11,665 nt of DNA. Source: Desulfovibrio sp. Its GTDB lineage: Bacteria; Desulfobacterota; Desulfovibrionia; Desulfovibrionales; Desulfovibrionaceae. The position numbers were made by a program, and so were the translations under genes. Below the pieces are notes generated by a model, which did no database searches, was not told the DNA's origin, and saw nothing but the letters and a program-made list of their open reading frames with translations. The stretch is taken from positions 1 to 11,665 of the forward strand of contig VSMX01000071.1 in NCBI GenBank assembly GCA_009773975.1, given 5' to 3'. This document shows, piece after piece, positions 6,757-11,665 of the stretch; the first letter of the stretch is position 1, and each line of letters opens with the position of its first letter.

Positions 6757-7643
6757 TATTTGTAATACTTCCTCAAGGTCTCTAGGTTTTTTTCCATGGC
6801 TGTTTCATAATAATCCAGGGGCGAATTCTCGGGACCGTTGGCCACAGGGTTGAGCGGCGCACAGGGAATGCCGAGTTCTGTGGAAATCATGCCCGCCATC
6901 TTTGCCGAATACTGGGTGTCCGTGGCAATCAGGGCAGGTTTGGCCTCCCGCAGTTCCTTCTGCAGGGATGCAAGCCTGGCTGCCGATGGATTTTGCATGG
7001 CTGGCAGCATGGCCACAATATCGAGGCCGGCGTTCTGGGCAATATAGGCCAGCGCGTCATGCTGCAGGGCAATGCTCCTGTTCTGGGCATTGATGCCCAA
7101 GGCTTCCATGCTCTGTCCAAGCCGCCAGAGCTGTTCCGCGTATGCCTTGGCATTTGCCATGTATTGTTCGCCATGTTGGGGATCATACACAGCCAGCCCT
7201 TCTCCTATATTGGACACCATTATGGAAGCCTGCCTGGGCGCGGCAAAGATATGCGGATTGGCTTCCCCGGGATGGGGATCTTCCAGGGATTGCAAAAGCG
7301 GCGTCACATTCCTGCCGGCATTGATAACCGGCAAATTGGGCGCGACAGATTTTTTGGAATTGAGCAAAAAGCCCTCCAGGCCAAGGCCGTTGACCACCAG
7401 GACATTGGCGTGTTCAAGCTTGCGCAGATCGGCCGGCCCGGGTGAATAATCGTGAGGGCAGCCGGCCATGGCCGGAATCAGCAATTCAACCTTGACGTGT
7501 TCAAGCCCGTCGCAGACATTCCTGCAAAACAACCAGACAGGATAAGTCGAAGCCAGCACGCGAAAATTGACCGCAGCCTGGACGCCGGGCGCGAAAACCA
7601 CAAACATGAACAAAAAGACGCTGCCAAAACAAAATTTTTTCAC
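6756..7643 (-). CDS. znuA: Periplasmic metal-binding protein of the zinc/manganese ABC transporter (ZnuA/TroA family)
   Basis: Captures a divalent metal ion in the periplasm and hands it to the permease. 295 residues. A basic-hydrophobic Sec signal peptide (about 1-23, cleavage likely after VQA) carries no lipobox, so the mature protein should be soluble. Candidate ligands at family positions: His64 in GCPHDYSP, His131 in NPHIFAAP, His195 in LQHDALAY, with Asp242 in TDTQYS near the site. There is no long His-rich loop, unlike E. coli ZnuA. Near the C-terminus the usual LDP-type motif reads LNPVANGP (Asn265), so an Asp ligand or neighbour used by some relatives is missing. Three His favour zinc, but specificity is not proven. 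Start is GTG at 7643, overlapping the acyltransferase stop by 4 bp (GTGA), so translation probably depends on the upstream gene; the ribosome-binding site (GGGTGA-like) is weak. Confidence 0.9.
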   Translation of the reverse strand: MKKFCFGSVFLFMFVVFAPGVQAAVNFRVLASTYPVWLFCRNVCDGLEHVKVELLIPAMAGCPHDYSPGPADLRKLEHANVLVVNGLGLEGFLLNSKKSVAPNLPVINAGRNVTPLLQSLEDPHPGEANPHIFAAPRQASIMVSNIGEGLAVYDPQHGEQYMANAKAYAEQLWRLGQSMEALGINAQNRSIALQHDALAYIAQNAGLDIVAMLPAMQNPSAARLASLQKELREAKPALIATDTQYSAKMAGMISTELGIPCAPLNPVANGPENSPLDYYETAMEKNLETLRKYYK

Positions 7644-8446
7644 TTGTTCACCCCGTCTTGCGCCTGCCAGTCCGCAAGTGTGCTGCTGATAAAATCACAA
7701 ATCGCGGCATGTTCGCTCTTGCCGTTGCCCTGGATTTCAATGGGCGCCCCAAACCTGAAACGCACCGGCATGCCGCGCCTGATCCTGCCGAAATCCCGGA
7801 TTATTTTGCCCTGGCCCCAGGCATCTGTCTTGAGGGCCAGTGGAACGACCGGCACGCCAGCCCTCTGGGCCAGTTTGACCCCGATTGTATTGAAGTGGCG
7901 GATATCAAATTCCAGGGAACGTGTGCTCTGGGGAAAGACAACAATCGAAATGTCCTTCTCCAACATTTCCCTGCCGCCGTTGATCACAGTGGCCAAATCC
8001 TCGCGCGGGCTCTTGCGTCCCACAACAAGAGGATCGCGGCTGCGCATGACAGGCCCGAAGAAAGGCATTTCCACCAGGCTTTTCTTGACCACAAAGGTTA
8101 CGGGACGGGACGGCCTGAGCATCCCGGGCAGGACAAAAGTCTCCAGGGTGCTCATGTGGTTTGCGACCACAACGCAAGGCCCGTCAAGCTTGCGGAAATA
8201 ATCAAGGCCACAGGCTTCCAGCGGGCAATAATCCTCCAGGATGTCGGTCAGCCAGTCGCTTGCCCAGACCCAGGCATAATCATCGCATTTTCCCTTGGCT
8301 GCCTTGTGGCAAAGCCAGGCCAGCGGGCCGGCGAAAATCCGGCTGTACATGGCGGCGGCGGCCGGCACGATGCCGGCGCCGGCTGGCTTGTGGCTGTATG
8401 TGTCGCCGGGGAATTTCACCCGCATTTCGCCAGGCGTGAATTTCAT
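7640..8446 (-). CDS. Lysophospholipid acyltransferase family protein (PlsC-like, 1-acylglycerol-3-phosphate acyltransferase fold)
   Basis: Probably transfers an acyl chain to a lysophospholipid or related acceptor at the inner face of the cytoplasmic membrane. 268 residues. Motif I is NHMSTLE (96-102), so the catalytic dyad reads His97-x4-Glu102 instead of the usual His-x4-Asp. Motif II region KKSLVEMPFFGPVMR (121-135) is present. Motif III is FPQSTRS (171-177) in place of the common FPEGTRS. Motif IV is VPVVPLAL. The core is intact and the deviations are conservative, so the enzyme is likely active, but the acceptor could differ from that of PlsC. Start: ATG 8446 with GGAGG at 8453-8457, 6-nt spacing; it overlaps the rarA stop by 4 bp (ATGA). 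The 3' end overlaps the binding-protein GTG by 4 bp. Not assigned a symbol because of the variant motifs. Confidence 0.85.
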   Translation of the reverse strand: MKFTPGEMRVKFPGDTYSHKPAGAGIVPAAAAMYSRIFAGPLAWLCHKAAKGKCDDYAWVWASDWLTDILEDYCPLEACGLDYFRKLDGPCVVVANHMSTLETFVLPGMLRPSRPVTFVVKKSLVEMPFFGPVMRSRDPLVVGRKSPREDLATVINGGREMLEKDISIVVFPQSTRSLEFDIRHFNTIGVKLAQRAGVPVVPLALKTDAWGQGKIIRDFGRIRRGMPVRFRFGAPIEIQGNGKSEHAAICDFISSTLADWQAQDGVNK

Positions 8447-9678
8447 GCGCTCCCTCCGGAATCATTTCTGGGCAATTTGTGAATCTTGCGCCACCATTGG
8501 GCCACGCGCGGCTCATCCCCGTTCTGGCCAGGAAAGTAAAAACGTTCCCCGACCAGCTTGTCGGGCAGATAATCCTGCTCCACAAAACTTTCCTGATAAT
8601 TGTGCGGATATTTGTAATCGCGCCCGAAACCCCAGTTTTTTTGCAGCGCCGTGGTGGCATTGCGCAAATGGAGGGGCACGGGCAGGGGGCCGTCCTGTTT
8701 GACCTTGCGGGCCGCGTTGAGATAGGCCGCGTATGTTGAATTGCTTTTACGCGAAAGAGCCAGATAGGCAACTGTTTCGGCCAGCGGGATATAGCCTTCT
8801 GGCATACCGACAAATTCCACGGCCTGCTGGCAGGCCACGGCAATGCGCAGGGCTTCCGGGTTCGCCAGCCCAATATCTTCCGCTGCCGAAAGTATGAGAC
8901 GGCGGCAAACAAAGGCAGGATCCTCCCCACCCTCAAGCATGCAGGCCAACCAATACAATGCGGCATCGACATCGCTGCCCCTGATGGATTTTATCAGGGC
9001 GGAGACAATTTCATAGTGGCTGTCGCCATCCCTGTCATGGCGGGCAAGAATCTCTGGCAGAGCCTTTTTGAGCTTTTCGGGCTCGCGCTGATCTTCGGGC
9101 AATGCCGCCGCGTATTCCACAAGATTGAGCATTGCGCGGCCGTCCCCACGGCTGGCCAGGGCAAGCGTATCCAGGGCTTCCGGGACAAGCTCGAGATTGA
9201 GGCGTTTCGCGCCTTCATGGCCCAGCTTGCAAAGATCCTTCTGGGCAAGGGCTTTCAGGCGCAGGACATGGAGCCTGGAAAGCAGCTGCCGGGTAACGCT
9301 GAAAGAAGGATTTTCGGTGGTTGTGGCCAGCAGGGTGAGTTCGCCGGATTCCAGCAGGGGCAGGAAAAAATCCTGCTGGGCCTTTGAAAACCTGTGCAGT
9401 TCATCAAGAACAAGCACCTCGACTCCGGCCAGGGAACGCCTCAATTGGGCAAGCCCGGCTTCTGGAGCGGAAAGCCGCAGGAATTTTCTGCCGGATCTTG
9501 CCGCCAGCAACATGGCAAGAGTGGATTTGCCGCAGCCAGGCGGCCCGAAAAAAAGCATGCTTGGCAGGCGGTCGGCCTTTTGCAGGGCGTCAATGCGGGC
9601 GCGCAGCTGTTCCTGCCCGAAAAATTTTTCGAGAGTTTGCGGACGCAAGGCCTCCGCCAAAGGGATGTCGCGTTTCAT
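8443..9678 (-). CDS. rarA: Replication-associated recombination protein A (RarA/MgsA AAA+ ATPase)
   Basis: Cytoplasmic AAA+ ATPase related to clamp-loader subunits and eukaryotic WRNIP1; it acts at stalled forks and binds single-strand DNA ends. 411 residues, slightly shorter than E. coli RarA (447). The N-terminus has the family's short pre-AAA segment (PLAEALRPQTLEKFFGQ). Walker A is GPPGCGKST (45-53), Walker B LVLDELHRFSK (89-99), sensor-1 region LLATTTENPSFSV, and the sensor-2 helix contains SRGDGRAMLN. The C-terminal tetramerisation domain shows SIRGSDVDAALYWLACML, RRLILSAAEDIGLANP and the PVPLHLRNATT ... YKYPHNY block. Start ATG 9678 overlaps the rsmE stop by 4 bp; only a weak ribosome-binding site is visible, which fits coupled translation. 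No key residue appears missing. Confidence 0.96.
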   Translation of the reverse strand: MKRDIPLAEALRPQTLEKFFGQEQLRARIDALQKADRLPSMLFFGPPGCGKSTLAMLLAARSGRKFLRLSAPEAGLAQLRRSLAGVEVLVLDELHRFSKAQQDFFLPLLESGELTLLATTTENPSFSVTRQLLSRLHVLRLKALAQKDLCKLGHEGAKRLNLELVPEALDTLALASRGDGRAMLNLVEYAAALPEDQREPEKLKKALPEILARHDRDGDSHYEIVSALIKSIRGSDVDAALYWLACMLEGGEDPAFVCRRLILSAAEDIGLANPEALRIAVACQQAVEFVGMPEGYIPLAETVAYLALSRKSNSTYAAYLNAARKVKQDGPLPVPLHLRNATTALQKNWGFGRDYKYPHNYQESFVEQDYLPDKLVGERFYFPGQNGDEPRVAQWWRKIHKLPRNDSGGSA

Positions 9679-10403
9679 CTGGCAATGGCCTGCGAAGCCC
9701 GGTAATGCAGCCCGAGGCAGAGAACGGCGGCCGTCTCACAGCGCAAGACCCTCTGGCCAAGGCTGACCGCAACAAAGCCGGCCGCAGCCATAAGCTCAAT
9801 TTCCGCAGGCGAAAAACCGCCCTCCGGCCCAATCACATAAACGGTTGTGCCCGGCCGGCCCAGCATGGAATATTCCAGCAGCGGCTGCCCTTTCTGCTGT
9901 TCGTAAGGCAGGATTTTGTAATCGGCGCGCGCGGCTTCCCCGATCATCTCCGCCGCGTTCGCAAAAGTCCTGACTTCCGGAAGCCAGGGATTGGCGCATT
10001 GCTTTGCCCCGGCAATCATCTGGCCGCGCACGCTTTCGGCGAAACCGGCCGGAATTTTGCCCTGGCTATTTTCCCCCTGCCAAATCCACACCGCGGCGCA
10101 ACCCAGCTCCACGGCCTTTTCCATAAAGAAGCCGCGGCGGGTGGCCTTGCTCATGGCAAGCGCCATGATCGCCAGGGCCTTGTCGCGCGGCGCGACTTCG
10201 CTTTCCCCGATTTCGGCAATGGCCCTGTGGCGGGAAAGCTCCCTCAGGCGGCAGCTGGCCGTGCGGCCGGCCCCGTCCATCACCCGGATTTCCTCTCCTG
10301 CCTTGAGGCGCAGAACATGCAAATGGCGCGTTTCTCCTCCGTCAAGGTCAATCGTGGCGCCATGCCAGGCCGGCGGGGGCGCGAAAAAATATGCCATGCT
10401 CAT
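9675..10403 (-). CDS. rsmE: 16S rRNA (uracil-1498-N3)-methyltransferase
   Basis: Methylates N3 of U1498 in helix 44 of 16S rRNA using S-adenosylmethionine. 242 residues, typical of RsmE. The N-terminal PUA-like RNA-binding part includes HLHVLRLKAGEEIRVMDG (27-44). The C-terminal SPOUT domain has EKAVELG (95-101) and the trefoil-knot cofactor site VIGPEGGFSPAE (190-201) followed by SLGQRVLRCETAAV (214-227), close to the family pattern LGxRILRxETA. The usual EQSxR-type motif reads KQCANPW here. Start: ATG 10403, overlapping the preceding stop by 4 bp (ATGA), with GGAGG at 10414-10418 read on the minus strand, 10 nt upstream; the ATG two codons on (10397) is a possible alternative. The ribosome-binding site lies inside a 12-bp palindrome (10408-10419). 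Confidence 0.95.
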   Translation of the reverse strand: MSMAYFFAPPPAWHGATIDLDGGETRHLHVLRLKAGEEIRVMDGAGRTASCRLRELSRHRAIAEIGESEVAPRDKALAIMALAMSKATRRGFFMEKAVELGCAAVWIWQGENSQGKIPAGFAESVRGQMIAGAKQCANPWLPEVRTFANAAEMIGEAARADYKILPYEQQKGQPLLEYSMLGRPGTTVYVIGPEGGFSPAEIELMAAAGFVAVSLGQRVLRCETAAVLCLGLHYRASQAIAR

Positions 10404-11665
10404 GCTACGGAGGCCTCCGCTTTTTTTGTGGCTTCATGCACCCTGGCAACAGACCTGATCTGGTCGAGCATGGATACAAGGCGACCGTAATTGCGACGAA
10501 TTTCCTGCCCCTGGCGTGTCAGCTTCTTGTCGGGCGTATCAATATAGGTGCGCACCAGATAGCGATCCTGCAAGATGGTTTCAATACATTTGATGATGCT
10601 CTGCACAAGATCCGGAAAAAAATCCACCAGCTCGAACTGCAGATTGGATGTAATCTCCACCGCTTCAACCGTCATCTGCCGGTAGGAGGTTCTGATGCCG
10701 GGAAGCAGGCGGGAGGAGAGCTCCTCCAGCGCCCGAACCTTGCGGGCCTGCCGGATATAGCTCAGCCTTTCGCAAACCTCCTGGTGGAGATCGCGCAAGG
10801 TCTCGAAAACAGCTGATTTTTTGGGCGACTGCAAATAGCCTTCGACAACTTTGTCCACATTGGAAAAATAATCGTCGGTATAGGTTATCATGCGCCGCTG
10901 ATGCTTGGTCAGCCAGCTGTACAGGAATTTCAGGCGTTTTTCATCCGTGTCGGTATTTTCAACCAGCTCCGTTCGCTTGTAAACAATGCGCCCGGCATAT
11001 TCGCCGCGCACAATATCGTTGAGGCGAAGAAACATATTGCTGGCATCGCGGATAATGTTCAGACCGCCCAGGGATTCTCCGGTGAGCGGATGCAGGATTT
11101 CCTGGGAAGCCACGGAAAGGGCGCGATCCTGGCGCAGGTTGCCGGGGTCGAAACGATGCTGGCGGTAGGTTATGCGCATGATGATGACGCGTTTCTGGCG
11201 ATCCAGGAAATAACCTTCCCGGCCAATCATTTCCAGGGCTTCTTTCTGATCCCCGTCAACGCGTACCAGGGCTATTTTTTCCACTTTGGGGTAGCGGCTA
11301 TGGCTGCCATCGGAAATATAGGTCGTCAGGGTGCGATCTGTCTGGCCGAGCACGCGCAGCAGGAATTTCTCGCCCATTTTGTGGAGTTTGCGGGCAAAAA
11401 GCGCGCTTGAGGTGCGCCGCTCCGAGACAATCGTAAAACCGTAAAGCTCCATCAGGTATTGATAGACAAAAAGGCGGTTGCGCTCATAAGTTGTGGAATC
11501 GCCGGTGACAAATTTGCCTATGCGCAGGCCAAAGCGCTTCAATTCGCTGTCGATATCCGAAGGAAAGGAGGCGAAAACGCCGGAAAGATGAAAATTATGC
11601 TCGTTATCCCAGGAAAGCACCTGGGCCCTGGCCATTTGCAGGAGGTAGGGCAAAAGCGCCGGATA
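10400..11665 (-). CDS. Protein of unknown function, first visible gene of the operon, 5' end uncertain or beyond the window
   Basis: Not recognised. 421 residues are visible and the frame is open to the right edge. In-frame starts are TTG at 11653 and ATG at 11635, but neither has a Shine-Dalgarno (the bases before the ATG read CCTCCTGCAA), so the true start probably lies outside. No signal peptide, membrane span, Cys cluster or nucleotide-binding loop is seen. The sequence is rich in Arg, Glu and Leu. The N-terminal half looks mixed alpha/beta (for example RRTSSALFARKLHKMGEKF and KVEKIALVRVDGDQ); the C-terminal 200 residues look helical, possibly coiled coil, with many charged residues and LVDFFPDLVQSIIKCIETI. 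The last residues are Ala/Lys-rich (ATKKAEASVA). It overlaps rsmE by 4 bp (ATGA), so is co-expressed with it. A cytoplasmic role is inferred only from lack of export signals. Base composition resembles its neighbours, with no sign of transfer. Confidence 0.8.
   Translation of the reverse strand, partial: YPALLPYLLQMARAQVLSWDNEHNFHLSGVFASFPSDIDSELKRFGLRIGKFVTGDSTTYERNRLFVYQYLMELYGFTIVSERRTSSALFARKLHKMGEKFLLRVLGQTDRTLTTYISDGSHSRYPKVEKIALVRVDGDQKEALEMIGREGYFLDRQKRVIIMRITYRQHRFDPGNLRQDRALSVASQEILHPLTGESLGGLNIIRDASNMFLRLNDIVRGEYAGRIVYKRTELVENTDTDEKRLKFLYSWLTKHQRRMITYTDDYFSNVDKVVEGYLQSPKKSAVFETLRDLHQEVCERLSYIRQARKVRALEELSSRLLPGIRTSYRQMTVEAVEITSNLQFELVDFFPDLVQSIIKCIETILQDRYLVRTYIDTPDKKLTRQGQEIRRNYGRLVSMLDQIRSVARVHEATKKAEASVA
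10408..10419 (-). promoter_or_regulatory. rsmE: Palindromic ribosome-binding site of rsmE
   Basis: CGGAGGCCTCCG is a perfect 12-bp palindrome containing the GGAGG Shine-Dalgarno of rsmE inside the last codons of the upstream gene. A small hairpin (CGGA-GGCC-TCCG) would hide the site until ribosomes finishing the upstream gene melt it, which fits coupled translation. It follows directly on an A7 run (10421-10427 on the plus strand as T7). Confidence 0.4.

Noticed and set aside
10408..10427. Palindrome CGGAGGCCTCCG plus T7 as a plus-strand terminator.
   Set aside because: No plus-strand gene ends here; the palindrome lies in minus-strand coding sequence and serves better as the rsmE ribosome-binding site.
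9384..10490. A 368-codon plus-strand frame opposite rarA and rsmE.
   Set aside because: An antisense shadow: it spans two certain minus-strand genes, has low-complexity Arg/Pro/Ala content and no recognisable motif.
1..11665. Mobile elements, CRISPR arrays, defence or phage genes, tRNA or rRNA genes.
   Set aside because: No transposase, integrase, regular spaced repeats, or cloverleaf-like sequence was seen; coding style is uniform across the window.

Overview
The window reads as chromosomal DNA of a delta-type proteobacterium, most likely a member of the Desulfovibrionaceae. This rests on overall similarity and gene content: moderately GC-rich coding sequence with A/T-rich gaps, a free-standing BPL_N (biotin-protein-ligase N-terminal-like) protein, a persulfide/CoA-disulfide-reductase-like flavoprotein, and variant acyltransferase and metal-binding-protein motifs that I associate with that group. 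No search was run, so the taxonomic call is inference.

Layout. (1) 1-841, minus: N-terminal 280 residues of a CoA-disulfide reductase / NADH oxidase / persulfide reductase-like flavoprotein, cut by the left edge. (2) 937-3600, minus: complete valyl-tRNA synthetase (valS). A 95-bp gap between the two holds a possible promoter and a strong Shine-Dalgarno (SD) site for the flavoprotein. (3) 3601-3705: divergent promoter region. (4) 3706-4959, plus: the only plus-strand gene, a BPL_N / class I amidotransferase-like protein with an extra C-terminal helical region. (5) 4960-5022: convergent junction with an AT palindrome and a probable terminator for the minus-strand operon. (6) 5022-11665, minus: seven genes, each overlapping the next by 1-8 bp. 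In transcription order they are an unrecognised protein open to the right edge, rsmE, rarA, a PlsC-like acyltransferase, and a zinc/manganese-type ABC transporter (binding protein, ATPase, permease).

How the genes fit together. The overlaps in region 6 (four of ATGA/GTGA type, one TAATG, one of 8 bp) imply a single polycistronic, translationally coupled transcript. It joins rRNA methylation, replication-fork maintenance, phospholipid synthesis and divalent-metal uptake. These are probably a housekeeping string with a metal transporter at its 3' end, not one pathway. The operon promoter, and any Zur/Fur operator, lies beyond the right edge.

I see no mobile element, CRISPR array, tRNA or rRNA. 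Apart from the edges, the window is tightly packed with genes and the largest gene-free gap is about 105 bp. The least ordinary features are a duplicated Cys/His motif on the transporter ATPase, the unrecognised first gene of the operon, the BPL_N protein with its uncharacterised C-terminal half, and an A7 slippery run beside a palindromic ribosome-binding site at the first operon junction. I found no clear previously undescribed multi-gene system; these are leads.
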